Of a stretch of 45,196 nt of DNA, positions 16,148 through 25,748 are shown piece by piece; the stretch's first letter is position 1, and each line of letters begins with the position of its first letter. The position numbers and the translations under genes are program-made. Under the pieces are notes generated by a model that worked only from the letters and a program-made list of their open reading frames with translations, was not told where the DNA came from and did no database searches. Source of the DNA: an uncultured Clostridium sp. Lineage in GTDB: Bacteria; Bacillota; Clostridia; TANB77; CAG-508. The stretch spans positions 1 to 45,196 of the forward strand of contig CATZPY010000011.1 in the NCBI GenBank assembly GCA_958422985.1, written 5' to 3'.

Positions 16148-17044
16148 TTATGCAAATAAACTCATTTGGTTGCTTTCTGGCATTCCTTTTAAACAACCTG
16201 CTGAGCGCAATAACTCTACTACAGAACTTCCTACTTTTGCTCTCATTCTTAATTCATCTATACACATAAATTCGCCATCTTCTTTGGCTTTACATATTCC
16301 TTCTGCTGCAACTGTTCCTAATCCTGGTATACTGTTTAGTGGTGGTCTTATTCCATCTTCTTCTGCTATAAATTTCGTACTATGAGATTTGTATAAATCC
16401 ATAGGCAAGAAATTTATTCCTCTTTCATACATCTCTAACACTAGCTCTAATATTGCGTACATATTTTTATCTTTTGTTGTTGCATTATTTCCTGCTAAAT
16501 CTATTTCTTTCATTTTGTTTAACACTTTTTCTTTTCCATGGCACATTATGTCACTGTCAAACTCATCTGCCCTAATTGTAAAATATGCTGTGTAGTAAGC
16601 TTTAGGCTTATGTACTTTAAACCACGCTATTCTAAATGCATTTGTTACATATGCCGCAGCATGGGCTTTAGGGAACATATATTTTATCTTTTCACAAGAT
16701 TTTATATACCAATCTGGTACATTGTGTTCTTTCATTAAAGCAACATATTCTGCCCATTTTGCTGGGTCTTTTAAAGCTTTTCCCTTACGAACTGTTTCCA
16801 TTATTTTAAATGCTGGGTTTGGTGGTAAACCTTGTTTTATTAAATATATCATTATATCATCACGACAACATATTGCTTCTGTAAGAGTAACAGTTCCTTG
16901 TTCTATTAAGCTTTGTGCATTTCCAAGCCACACATCTGTACCATGTGAAAGTCCAGAAATACGTATTAATTCGTCAAACGTTGTAGGTTTTGTATCTACT
17001 AACATTCCGTCTAACAAATTTAGTTCCAAACTCTGGAATTCCAT
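16148..17044 (-). CDS. polC: DNA polymerase III PolC, 3' part after a frameshift
   Basis: C-terminal end of PolC in a second reading frame. True PolC sequence begins at GMLVDTKPTTFDELIRISGL (from base 17008 downward, residue 13 of this frame). The preceding residues are out-of-frame translation of the 5' part, so the ATG at 17044 is probably not a real start. It contains the polymerase tail (LSHGTDVWLGNAQSLIEQG, FPKAHAAAYVTNAFRIAWFK) and the helix-hairpin-helix region (PPLNSIPGLGTVAAEGI), ending MPESNQMSLFA. Joining it to the 5' part by removing one base near 17007-17011 gives a continuous PolC of about 1584 residues. No gene start signal is visible in front of it. Confidence 0.9.
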   Translation of the reverse strand: MEFQSLELNLLDGMLVDTKPTTFDELIRISGLSHGTDVWLGNAQSLIEQGTVTLTEAICCRDDIMIYLIKQGLPPNPAFKIMETVRKGKALKDPAKWAEYVALMKEHNVPDWYIKSCEKIKYMFPKAHAAAYVTNAFRIAWFKVHKPKAYYTAYFTIRADEFDSDIMCHGKEKVLNKMKEIDLAGNNATTKDKNMYAILELVLEMYERGINFLPMDLYKSHSTKFIAEEDGIRPPLNSIPGLGTVAAEGICKAKEDGEFMCIDELRMRAKVGSSVVELLRSAGCLKGMPESNQMSLFA

Positions 17045-20000
17045 AACTACCTACTTCTGAATGTATTTGCTCCGGTGTTACACCAAGAGCTTCTGTAGAC
17101 CTAAATATTGACATTGTTTCTTTATCATCTAAAGGTACTTTAGTTGGGTCTACTCCTGTTATATCAAATAACATTCTTATCATTGTAGGATCATCATGAC
17201 CAAGTATATCTAGTTTCAGCAAGTTTTGGTCTATAGAGTGATAATCAAAATGTGTTGTTATAATATCAGAATTAGGGTCATCTGCTGGGTGCTGAACAGG
17301 AGTAAACTCGTATATTTCTCTTCCCTTTGGAACAACTATAATTCCACCAGGGTGTTGTCCTGTTGTTCTTTTTATTCCTGTACAACCTTGTGATATTCTT
17401 GCAACTTCTGCATTTGCAACTGGAATATTTCTTTCTTCGTAATATTTTTTTACATATCCAAATGCTGTTTTATCTGCTACAGTACCAACTGTTCCAGCTT
17501 TAAAGGTAGTTCCCTTTCCAAATATTACTTCTGTATATTTATGTGCTTTTGCTTGGTATTCACCAGAAAAGTTTAAGTCTATATCTGGTTCTTTATCACC
17601 ATTAAAACCAAGGAATGTTTCGAAAGGAATATCCATTCCATCTTTTAGTAATTTAGTTCCACACTTTGGACAATCTTTATCTGGTAAGTCAAAACCATTT
17701 TTATAACCATAGTCTGTAAAATCTGAATATTTACAATTTGGACATCTGTAGTGAGCCGGAAGAGAGTTAACCTCTGTAATACCTGTCATGTTTGCTGCAA
17801 AAGATGAACCTACAGAACCTCTAGATCCTACTATATAACCATCTTCATTTGACTTCCAAACTAGCTTTTGTGCAATTATATACATAACCGAGAAACCATT
17901 TTTTATAATTGAAGTTAATTCTTTATCTAATCTTTCTTCAACTATATCTGGAAGTGGATCACCATATAATTCGTGTGCTTTTGAATATGCAATTTCTTTT
18001 ATAGTTGTTTCACAACCCGGTATATGTGGTGGACATTTTTCTGGTGATATTGGACTTATCCAGTCACACATATCTGAAACTTTATTTGTATTTGTTACAA
18101 CAACTTCATATGCTTTTTCTTCTCCTAGATAGTCAAATTCTTTAAGCATTTCTTCTGTTGTTCTTAGGTACAATGGTGCTTGTTCATCTGCATCATCATA
18201 TCCTTGTCCAGCTTGTAACATCCTTCTATAAATTTCGTCTGAAGGGTCCATAAAATGAACATCACAAGTTGCAACTACTAATTTATTTAGTTTTTCACCA
18301 ATTTCTACAATTTTTCTGTTTATATTTCTTAGTGCTTCTTCATCTGGTACTGTACCATTTCTTACTAAGAATTCATTATTTCCTAAAGGTTGAATTTCTA
18401 AATAATCATAATCTTTTGCAATATCTTCTATTTCTTCATCACTTTTTCCCATTTCTATAGCTTGGTATAGTTCTCCTGCTTCACAAGCACTTCCTAATAT
18501 TAAACCTTCTGAATATTTTTTATACATAGATTTTAGTATTCTTGGCTTTTTGTAAAAATAATCTAAATGTGATATAGAAACTAATTTATATAAATTCTTT
18601 AAACCTACATAATTTGTAGCAAGGATTATTGCATGATATGTTGGTAATTTTTTAAAATCTGCATCTCCGGCAACTTTTTTTGTAATATCATCTAAAGTTT
18701 CTATTCCTTTGTCTTTTAACATTTTAAGCATTACATTTAATACTTTTACAGTTGTATCTACATCATCTAAAGCTCTGTGTGCTACTTCTACTTTTATGCC
18801 CAAATTTTCTGCAATTTTTCCCAATTTATATTTCTTATAGTCTGGAAATAAATCTTTAGCTAATCTTAGTGTATCTAAATATGTATTTTCTAAACTTAGT
18901 CCTAAATTTTTCGCATTATATTTTAAGAAACCTATATCAAAGTCTGCATTATGTGCAACTAGTACAGAATCACCAACAAATTCTAATATTTTTGGCATAA
19001 CTTTGTCTATTGTTTCTGCATCTTTTACCATATCATCTGTAATATTTGTAACTTCTACTACTCTTTGTGGTATAGGCTTTTCTGGATTTACAAAACAAGA
19101 AAATTCATCTATAACTTCTCCATTTTTAACTTTCATTATTCCAACTTCTGTTATCTTTTCTGTTCTAAATGAAAATCCTGTAGTTTCTAAGTCTAATACA
19201 CAATATGTTGTGTCTATACTTTGTCCTTTAGAAAAAGATACTGGAGAAACTTTGTCTGGTGCTAAATATGCTTCTACTCCATAAATTATTTTTATATCAT
19301 GATTGTCAAATCCTAATAATTTATGTGCCTCTGGAAAAGCTTGCACAACTCCATGGTCTGTTATTGCTATAGATTTCATTCCCCATTTCATTGCTCGTTT
19401 TATTAAATCTTTTGCAGATGTCATACCATCCATTTGGCTCATTTTAGTATGCATATGAAGTTCTACTCTTTTTTCTTCTGCATTATCCATTCTAACTTCT
19501 TTTTTAGGTGGTTCTACTTCTAAAATAGTATATGCCATTACAGTAAGCTCGTGTGAAAAGGAGTCCATTTGTGCTGTTCCAGCTATTTTTATTGCTTTAG
19601 CATTTTTTACTCTTCCCATGATTTTCTTTGCGTTTTTCTTGTCTAAAAACGCTTTACAAGTTAATGTACTTGTTCCATCGTATAAATCGAAACTATACAA
19701 TACTCTTCCAGATTTTAATTCTCTATCTTCTGTATTTATTACTTCTCCTTGCAAAGAAACTTTTTTGTCATCAACACCTAAGTTCTTAATTTGTACAAGT
19801 GGCTCATTAATAGTCATTGTAGTTCCCATAATTAAAGGAGAACTATTATCTTCTTCTGGTAGTTCTGGAACTTCTGCATCTGTTTCTATTACAGAATTTG
19901 CAATTATATTAACATCACCTGCATATGTGTCTAAACCTGCTTTTCCAATAATTTTTACAGCTTTTATTTTATTTAGCTTTTCTAAAATTCCATCTGCTTC

Positions 20001-20903
20001 TTCCATTGTAGAAAAAGATTTACAGGTCATTATTCCTGTACCATCATATACATCCATTATTATTATTTTTTTACCAGACTTCGTGTCTCTAGAATCTAAC
20101 TCTGCAATTCTTCCTTCTATTGTTACTTTTCCAGTATTTGCATTTATATCTTTTATTTTTACATAGTTTTCTTTAGCTTTAGAAGGTTTGCCTATAATGT
20201 AGTCTAAATTGTTGTTTTCTGGCATTTCGCTTGTAGATGGAATTTCTCCTAATTCTTCTTGTGGAATATCACTATCTGAAGGCAATGGAACATAATATTC
20301 TGGTGGTTCTTGCACCTTATTTTTAGATTCTTCTTCATATCTTTTTATTTCTTCTATTCTATCTCTAATTAACTTTTCTTCTAATAACCTATTATTTTCT
20401 TCTTGCCTTTTTAATTCTTCTTTACTAATTTGTTCTTCCAAATTTACTTTATATTCTTTTCCTAGTAAATTTTTTATTGTTATTTCTACTTGTTTGTCTG
20501 TTTTTCTACTTTTTAAAAAATCTGCTCCTTTTATATGCATTTTTACATTTATATTGTTATTTTCTACTTCTATAGTACTTTTCATAAGCAATATTGGTTT
20601 CATTAGAGGGTGTTTATGTGCCATATAACATATAATATTTTTCCATTCATCTTTTACTTCTGGAATTTTCGCATTTTCGTTATAATTAAATATCATTTCT
20701 ATATTTCTTATTTTAAAGCGCTCTACTAAATACTTTTCAAAATCCCACATATCTTTTATTTGAACAAATTGCTCTGTTTTTAATATTATAGTTAATTTAT
20801 TTAATTTTTTATTTATCTCAATTTTGCAAATATAACAATCTTGTATTTGTGAATTATTTTTATAGTCACTAAATATATCTTTTATCTTTTTTAAGTTGTC
20901 CAA
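16974..20903 (-). CDS. polC: DNA polymerase III PolC (alpha subunit with 3'-5' exonuclease), 5' part
   Basis: Replicative polymerase of low-GC Gram-positives. TTG at 20903 is the start, 7 bases from AGGAGA. Order: N-terminal domain (1-150), charged linker (150-230), two OB-fold modules in tandem (about 248-340 and 370-465), PHP domain (ELHMHTKMSQMDG, 481-493), DEDD exonuclease (YCVLDLETTGF, 567-577), rest of PHP, palm with catalytic PDIDLNFSG, a CPNC...CPKC zinc-binding region, and KRTTGQHPGG. Correct PolC sequence ends at GTKFVR (residue 1298); the last 11 residues are frameshifted. Normal PolC has one OB domain and about 1440 residues. It follows the PH-domain gene by 11 bases. Confidence 0.95.
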   Translation of the reverse strand: MDNLKKIKDIFSDYKNNSQIQDCYICKIEINKKLNKLTIILKTEQFVQIKDMWDFEKYLVERFKIRNIEMIFNYNENAKIPEVKDEWKNIICYMAHKHPLMKPILLMKSTIEVENNNINVKMHIKGADFLKSRKTDKQVEITIKNLLGKEYKVNLEEQISKEELKRQEENNRLLEEKLIRDRIEEIKRYEEESKNKVQEPPEYYVPLPSDSDIPQEELGEIPSTSEMPENNNLDYIIGKPSKAKENYVKIKDINANTGKVTIEGRIAELDSRDTKSGKKIIIMDVYDGTGIMTCKSFSTMEEADGILEKLNKIKAVKIIGKAGLDTYAGDVNIIANSVIETDAEVPELPEEDNSSPLIMGTTMTINEPLVQIKNLGVDDKKVSLQGEVINTEDRELKSGRVLYSFDLYDGTSTLTCKAFLDKKNAKKIMGRVKNAKAIKIAGTAQMDSFSHELTVMAYTILEVEPPKKEVRMDNAEEKRVELHMHTKMSQMDGMTSAKDLIKRAMKWGMKSIAITDHGVVQAFPEAHKLLGFDNHDIKIIYGVEAYLAPDKVSPVSFSKGQSIDTTYCVLDLETTGFSFRTEKITEVGIMKVKNGEVIDEFSCFVNPEKPIPQRVVEVTNITDDMVKDAETIDKVMPKILEFVGDSVLVAHNADFDIGFLKYNAKNLGLSLENTYLDTLRLAKDLFPDYKKYKLGKIAENLGIKVEVAHRALDDVDTTVKVLNVMLKMLKDKGIETLDDITKKVAGDADFKKLPTYHAIILATNYVGLKNLYKLVSISHLDYFYKKPRILKSMYKKYSEGLILGSACEAGELYQAIEMGKSDEEIEDIAKDYDYLEIQPLGNNEFLVRNGTVPDEEALRNINRKIVEIGEKLNKLVVATCDVHFMDPSDEIYRRMLQAGQGYDDADEQAPLYLRTTEEMLKEFDYLGEEKAYEVVVTNTNKVSDMCDWISPISPEKCPPHIPGCETTIKEIAYSKAHELYGDPLPDIVEERLDKELTSIIKNGFSVMYIIAQKLVWKSNEDGYIVGSRGSVGSSFAANMTGITEVNSLPAHYRCPNCKYSDFTDYGYKNGFDLPDKDCPKCGTKLLKDGMDIPFETFLGFNGDKEPDIDLNFSGEYQAKAHKYTEVIFGKGTTFKAGTVGTVADKTAFGYVKKYYEERNIPVANAEVARISQGCTGIKRTTGQHPGGIIVVPKGREIYEFTPVQHPADDPNSDIITTHFDYHSIDQNLLKLDILGHDDPTMIRMLFDITGVDPTKVPLDDKETMSIFRSTEALGVTPEQIHSEVGSYGIPEFGTKFVRRNVSRYKTYNV

Positions 20904-20914
20904 TTTAGTATCTC

Positions 20915-21400
20915 CTATTTACTCTCTTTTTGCTTTTCTCCAATTACCTTTAATATTTTTTCATAAACCATTTTTACATCTTTAACATAATTAATAAAAA
21001 TTATTCTATCAAATATTTTTTCTTTATTAGTATAAATTACTATTGTTCCTAGCTTAAAAATTGTTTGTGAAAAAGTTTGAACATATTTTATTTGTGTCAT
21101 TTCTGTATACTTTATTTCTTTCTCATTGTCTTCTTTAAGTTTATCGTTATATACTAATTTATCACTATAAAATTTATAATAACTATTTTTATATCTTTTT
21201 ACATTGTAAATACTTTTTATAATTAAATATATTATATATCCAACTAATATTGCAATTCCAATTCCCACTAATTGATTTTGAGCTACTAATACTATTAAAA
21301 CTAATACAATAATTAGTAGTGTCATTGCATGATTAGTAAAAAAGTCAAATATTACATTATATCTTGCTTTTATTGTTAGCTTTGCATTTTTTTTATCCAT
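20915..21400 (-). CDS. Small membrane protein with a PH-like domain
   Basis: 161 residues. Two adjacent hydrophobic helices (about residues 27-42 and 45-62) are followed by a soluble domain with alternating beta-type strands (YKFYSDKLVYND, IKYTEMTQIKYVQTF, LGTIVIYTN). This layout resembles bacterial membrane-flanked PH domain proteins (YdbS/DUF304 type). No precise function can be assigned. It lies between rseP (14 bases upstream) and polC (11 bases downstream) in the same operon. Confidence 0.7.
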   Translation of the reverse strand: MDKKNAKLTIKARYNVIFDFFTNHAMTLLIIVLVLIVLVAQNQLVGIGIAILVGYIIYLIIKSIYNVKRYKNSYYKFYSDKLVYNDKLKEDNEKEIKYTEMTQIKYVQTFSQTIFKLGTIVIYTNKEKIFDRIIFINYVKDVKMVYEKILKVIGEKQKESK

Positions 21401-21414
21401 TTTCGTACCTCTTT

Positions 21415-22683
21415 TTAAAAAATTCTTAAAATATCTTTATACGAAATAAAAATTGATAATGATATTAAAATTATAAATCCTACCATTTGTATTCCTATTT
21501 CTAATTCTTCTTTCATTGGTTTTCTTCTTATTGCTTCTATTAGAAGTATTAATAGTTTTCCACCATCTAATGCTGGTATTGGAAGTAAGTTTGTAAAACC
21601 TAATGATATCGAAATTATTGCAAGCATATAAAGAAAATCTACTATTCCTGTTGTCTGTGACACTACACTAGAAATTCCAACAGGTCCCATCATTTGGTCT
21701 ATTCCAACTTTTCCTGTAAATAGCATTTTTAAGTTTTCTAAAATTGAACCTAAAAAGTCACCTGTTTCAAAAAATGCATAATATACATTATTTGAAAAGT
21801 TATTTTCTGCAAGTTTAAAATTTATTCCTAAATAATATGTTGGAATTAAGTCTAGTTCTATATTTGTTTTAAGATTTTCACCATCTCTTATTATTTCTAC
21901 TTCTACATTATTTTCTTTGCAATTTTGTATTGCTTGTATTAATTTATCAGACTTTCCTTCTACTTCTTCACCATTAAATTTTACTACTATGTCATTTGCC
22001 TTAATTCCTGCTTTCTCTGCTGCACTATTTTTATCTACTTGTACTACTTGTGTTGCATTTTTTCCATTTGCATTACTCGCTACATAAATTCCTGTACTTT
22101 TAATTTCTTTTTTGGTCGGTGTTAATTTAATTTCTTTTTCTTCATTATTTCTTTCTAGCTGTATTGTTATTTCTTCACCATTAGATTTTTTTAGTATTTC
22201 GTCTATATCTGCTTTAGTATTTATATTTTTACCATTAATTTTTTCTATTTTGTCACCAGAATATATTCCATATTGTTCTGCCGCAAAATTATCAACTGTT
22301 GAATCTACCACAGTTGATACATTGTTTCCTATTGCAGACATTATTATAAAATATACTAATATACCAAAAACAATATTTACTGCCCCACCTGCTGCGACAA
22401 TAGCCATTCTTTTTGGTATACTAGCATTATTAAAAGCTCTTTTATCTTCAGATCTTGTTTCTTCTCCTTCTAGCCTAACAAATCCTCCTAATGGGATTAG
22501 TCTTAATTCATATTTTGTTTCTTTTCCTTGTTTTTCTAAAATTTTAGGACCAAATCCTATTGCAAATTCGTGAACTTTAACTTTAAATAGTTTGGCTACA
22601 AAGAAATGTCCTGCTTCATGAATTAATATTAAAAATCCCAATAGAAAAATTATTTTTATAGCACTTATTAAAAAACTAATCAA
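21415..22683 (-). CDS. rseP: Site-2 zinc metalloprotease RseP
   Basis: Intramembrane protease that cleaves membrane-anchored anti-sigma factors and remnant signal peptides. 422 residues. The zinc-binding HEAGH is at residues 22-26 in the first membrane helix. PDZ-like domains follow; AAEKAGIKANDIVVKFNGEE is the clearest. The second zinc-site motif LLPIPALDGGKLL lies before the last helices. TTG at 22683 is the start, 7 bases from AGGAGG. It follows cdsA by 16 bases. In many Firmicutes dxr lies between cdsA and rseP; here it is absent. Confidence 0.95.
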   Translation of the reverse strand: MISFLISAIKIIFLLGFLILIHEAGHFFVAKLFKVKVHEFAIGFGPKILEKQGKETKYELRLIPLGGFVRLEGEETRSEDKRAFNNASIPKRMAIVAAGGAVNIVFGILVYFIIMSAIGNNVSTVVDSTVDNFAAEQYGIYSGDKIEKINGKNINTKADIDEILKKSNGEEITIQLERNNEEKEIKLTPTKKEIKSTGIYVASNANGKNATQVVQVDKNSAAEKAGIKANDIVVKFNGEEVEGKSDKLIQAIQNCKENNVEVEIIRDGENLKTNIELDLIPTYYLGINFKLAENNFSNNVYYAFFETGDFLGSILENLKMLFTGKVGIDQMMGPVGISSVVSQTTGIVDFLYMLAIISISLGFTNLLPIPALDGGKLLILLIEAIRRKPMKEELEIGIQMVGFIILISLSIFISYKDILRIF

Positions 22684-22699
22684 ATGGAAACCTCCTAAT

Positions 22700-23509
22700 T
22701 TAAATTAATACTAATAAAAAATATGCAAATGGTGCAATAAATATTATACTATCTATTCTATCTAACATTCCACCATGCCCTGGTATTAAATTGCTATAAT
22801 CTTTAATTCCTGTAAATCTTTTTATTGATGAAGCTGCAAAGTCTCCCATTTGGCTTAATATACTTAAAATTAGACCAACACCACCTATTAATAGATAATT
22901 AATATTAAGTCCACAGAATTTATTTATTATTATTGTATAAATTATTGTCATTAATACAGAACCTAATGTTCCACCAACACAGCCTTCTATAGTTTTATTA
23001 GGACTAATTTTACTAAATTTATGTTTTCCTATTAGTTTTCCAAATACATAGGCAAATACATCTGTACCCCATGAAGCAAAAATTACATACCAAATTAAAA
23101 ATACTCCGTTTTCCATAGATCTAATTATTGGAATAAACATTAAAAATATTACTATATAACATATTCCAAATAAAGTAACTGCTGCATCTATAATCGTTGT
23201 TTTCATTTTAGTTATTAAAATTTGCATAAAACATATTAATATTGCTATAGGCGCAACTGCCCCTATTGTTAGCATTACGTACTCTTTTGGAATTATATGT
23301 ATTACTGCTATTGTTGCACACGCTAAATATCCAAGCCATATAATAGGGTTTGCTTTATTACTTACTTTAAAAGCATGTGCAAATTCGTGAAAACTCATAA
23401 TTGCTATAATTGCAAATGCTATATCTATTAAAATTTGATTTCCAAAAACCAGTACTAATGCTACTATAGGAAAGCCTACAACCCCTGTGATTACTCTTTT
23501 TACGTTCAT
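22700..23509 (-). CDS. cdsA: Phosphatidate cytidylyltransferase
   Basis: Makes CDP-diacylglycerol from phosphatidic acid and CTP for phospholipid synthesis. 269 residues, about eight membrane helices. The C-terminal CdsA signature is clear: SQMGDFAASSIKRFTGIKDY followed by SNLIPGHGGMLDRIDS. GKLIGKHKFSKISPNKTIEG, seen earlier, is also typical. The ATG overlaps the last base of the uppS stop codon, so translation is coupled. Confidence 0.96.
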   Translation of the reverse strand: MNVKRVITGVVGFPIVALVLVFGNQILIDIAFAIIAIMSFHEFAHAFKVSNKANPIIWLGYLACATIAVIHIIPKEYVMLTIGAVAPIAILICFMQILITKMKTTIIDAAVTLFGICYIVIFLMFIPIIRSMENGVFLIWYVIFASWGTDVFAYVFGKLIGKHKFSKISPNKTIEGCVGGTLGSVLMTIIYTIIINKFCGLNINYLLIGGVGLILSILSQMGDFAASSIKRFTGIKDYSNLIPGHGGMLDRIDSIIFIAPFAYFLLVLI

Positions 23510-24222
23510 TATTTTCCTCCAAATTTTCTATTTCTCTTTTGAAACTCTAAAATTGCATTATCTATATCTTCCTCTGTAAAATCTGGCCATAATTTATCTA
23601 AAAATAAAAATTCTGAATATACAATTTGCCAAGGTAAGAAATTGCTTGTACGCAATTCTCCACTTGTTCTAATTAATAAATCTGGATCTGGTTCTCCTTT
23701 TGTATATAAATTATTTGAAATTGTTTCTTCTGTAATTGTTTCTATATCTAATTCACCATTTTTTACTTTGTTTGCTATTTCCTTTACAGCTGTTAAAATT
23801 TCATTTCTTCCACCATAATTTAAAGCAATATTAAATGTAACACCTGTATTATCTTTAGTTCTTTCTTCGCATTTAGCTATACTTTTTTGCATTCCTTCTG
23901 GAAGAACAGAAATATCTCCTAATACTTTTACTTTAATATTTTCTGTATCTGCCCTTTTACTATATGTGTCTAAATAGTTTTGAAGGAGCATCATAAGCGC
24001 ACTTACCTCTTCTTCTGTTCTTTTCCAATTTTCTGTTGAAAAAGCATAAACAGTAATATATTTTAAACCTATTTTGTTTGCATATCTAACTATTTTTTCT
24101 AATGTTTTTGCTCCTTCTTTATGTCCTAATTTTGCTGGAAGATTTCTTTGCTTTGCCCATCTTCTATTTCCATCCATTATTATTGCAATATGCTTTGGAA
24201 AGTTCTCTTGTTCTAGTTCCAT
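23509..24222 (-). CDS. uppS: Undecaprenyl diphosphate synthase
   Basis: Cis-prenyltransferase that builds the C55 lipid carrier for peptidoglycan and wall polymers. 237 residues. It begins with the catalytic signature IAIIMDGNRRWAKQRNLPAK, followed by GHKEGAKTLEKIV, YAFSTENWKR and, near the end, PDLLIRTSGELRTSNFLPWQ and YSEFLF. It is 12 bases downstream of frr and overlaps cdsA by one base. Confidence 0.97.
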   Translation of the reverse strand: MELEQENFPKHIAIIMDGNRRWAKQRNLPAKLGHKEGAKTLEKIVRYANKIGLKYITVYAFSTENWKRTEEEVSALMMLLQNYLDTYSKRADTENIKVKVLGDISVLPEGMQKSIAKCEERTKDNTGVTFNIALNYGGRNEILTAVKEIANKVKNGELDIETITEETISNNLYTKGEPDPDLLIRTSGELRTSNFLPWQIVYSEFLFLDKLWPDFTEEDIDNAILEFQKRNRKFGGK

Positions 24223-24234
24223 ATTAAACTCCTT

Positions 24235-24783
24235 TTAAACAGTCATTATTTCTTTTTCTTTTCCTTCTGTTAATTTATCTATTTCTTCTATACTTTTATC
24301 TGTTATTTTTTGGATATTATCTTCCGCCATTTTTAATTCGTCCTCTGTTATTTCAGAATTTTTTTGCATTGTTTTAAATTCGTCTATACCATCTCTTCTT
24401 ATAGAACGAATTGCAACTTTTGAATCTTCTCCCATTTTTCTAATTTCTTTTACTAATTCTTTTCTTCTTTCTTCATTTAATTCTGGGAAATTTAATCTTA
24501 TTAATTTTCCATCATTATTTGGGTTTATTCCTAAGTCTGATGTTAATATTGCTTTTTCTATTTCTTTTAAAGCACTTGCATCCCAAGGTTGTATGACGAT
24601 TAGTCTTGCCTCTGGAACAGAAATACCTGCAATTTGATTGATTGGTGTTGGTGTACCATAATAATCTATTTTTATTTTGTTTAAAACTGCTGGGTTTGCT
24701 CTGCCAGCTCTTATTTCTGCTAAATTTTCCTTATATACATTTATTGTTTTACTCATTTTTTCTTCTATTTTACTATAATCCAT
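24235..24783 (-). CDS. frr: Ribosome recycling factor
   Basis: Splits post-termination ribosomes together with EF-G. 182 residues, close to the usual 185. Family motifs: EIRAGRANPAVLNKIKIDYY, GTPTPINQIAGISVPEARL, PWDASALKEIEKAI and LNEERRKELVKEIRKMGED. A GGAG site precedes ATG. It lies 20 bases downstream of pyrH in the conserved pyrH-frr-uppS-cdsA order. Confidence 0.97.
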   Translation of the reverse strand: MDYSKIEEKMSKTINVYKENLAEIRAGRANPAVLNKIKIDYYGTPTPINQIAGISVPEARLIVIQPWDASALKEIEKAILTSDLGINPNNDGKLIRLNFPELNEERRKELVKEIRKMGEDSKVAIRSIRRDGIDEFKTMQKNSEITEDELKMAEDNIQKITDKSIEEIDKLTEGKEKEIMTV

Positions 24784-24803
24784 TTTAATCTCTCCTCTTT
24801 TTA

Positions 24804-25514
24804 TTATTTTACTATTGTTCCTATTTTTTCCCCTTTTGCAGCTTTTATTATATTTTCTGGGTTATCTATTCCAAAAACTACTAATGGTATATTATTATCT
24901 CTACATAAAGATGTTGCTGTAGAATCCATTACTTTTAAATCTTTGTTTAAAATGTCTAAATATGTTATTTCGTCATATTTTACTGCATTTTTATCTATTT
25001 CTGGATCTGCTGAATATACTGCATCTATAGATTTTCCTAATAATATTACATCTGCATCTATTTCTGCTGCTCTTAATGCTGCTGCTGTATCTGTTGTAAA
25101 GTAAGGATTACCTGTACCACACGCAAATATTACAATTCTTCCTCTTTCTAAATGTTTTATTGCTTTTCTTTTTATATATGGTTCAGCTATTTCTCTCATC
25201 TCTATAGCAGTTTGTACTCTTGTATATACTCCTCTTGCTTCTAGTGCATCTTGAAGAGCTAATCCGTTCATTGCTGTTGCAAGCATTCCCATATAGTCTG
25301 CTGTTGTTCTTTCCATTTCATGACCATATCTACCTCTCCAAAAATTTCCACCACCAACAACTACTGCAACTTGTATTCCTAAATTGGAAATTTCTTTTAT
25401 TGCATCACATAAATTTCCTACTACTTTTGCATCAATCCCAGTTTTTTTATCTCCTGCAAGTACTTCGCCACTTAGTTTTAAAAGTACTCTTTTATAGGGC
25501 TTATTAGTTTCCAA
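24804..25514 (-). CDS. pyrH: Uridylate kinase
   Basis: Phosphorylates UMP to UDP. 236 residues. Amino-acid kinase fold motifs: RVLLKLSGEVLAG, VVVGGGNFWRG, DYMGMLATAMNGLALQDALE, and GTGNPYFTTDTAAALRA. The start is TTG at 25514 with AAGGAGAG upstream. First gene of the cluster; rpsB and tsf, which often precede pyrH, are not here, and a promoter lies directly upstream. Confidence 0.97.
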   Translation of the reverse strand: METNKPYKRVLLKLSGEVLAGDKKTGIDAKVVGNLCDAIKEISNLGIQVAVVVGGGNFWRGRYGHEMERTTADYMGMLATAMNGLALQDALEARGVYTRVQTAIEMREIAEPYIKRKAIKHLERGRIVIFACGTGNPYFTTDTAAALRAAEIDADVILLGKSIDAVYSADPEIDKNAVKYDEITYLDILNKDLKVMDSTATSLCRDNNIPLVVFGIDNPENIIKAAKGEKIGTIVK

Positions 25515-25581
25515 ATTTATACACTCTCCTTGCTTATTTAATAAACTAAATATTTCTATAATAATTTAATCTAGCAAAGTT

Positions 25582-25587
25582 ATTCTA
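25582..25587 (-). promoter_or_regulatory. Promoter (-10) of the pyrH operon
   Basis: Minus strand: extended -10 ATATGA-TAGAAT. No good -35 is found at 17 bases (about 25605-25610), so it probably relies on the TG extension. Confidence 0.45.
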
Positions 25588-25686
25588 TCATATAATTTTA
25601 TGAATTTGTATAATTTTTTAATATTTTCTTAATTTTATTGTTAAAATTTATGTATTTTTTTGTAACCGACTAGTTATTATTATTAC

Positions 25687-25715
25687 TTGCTTATTTTTAC
25701 ATATTGTAATATTAT
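25687..25715 (+). promoter_or_regulatory. Promoter of the acyl-CoA ligase gene
   Basis: TTGCTT (25687-25692), a 17-base spacer, TATTAT (25710-25715). It lies 34 bases before the start codon, facing away from the pyrH promoter. Confidence 0.5.
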
Positions 25716-25748
25716 TATCTATATGTATTAGGAGGTATTAAAATATAT

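Noticed and set aside
17007..17011. Programmed ribosomal frameshift in polC
   Set aside because: A +1 shift at a rare CGG codon is conceivable, but there is no slippery heptamer, stimulating stem or internal Shine-Dalgarno that I can recognise; error or mutation is simpler.
19618..20166. Plus-strand frame of 182 codons opposite polC
   Set aside because: Antisense to the conserved OB-domain region of polC; no start signals or family features.
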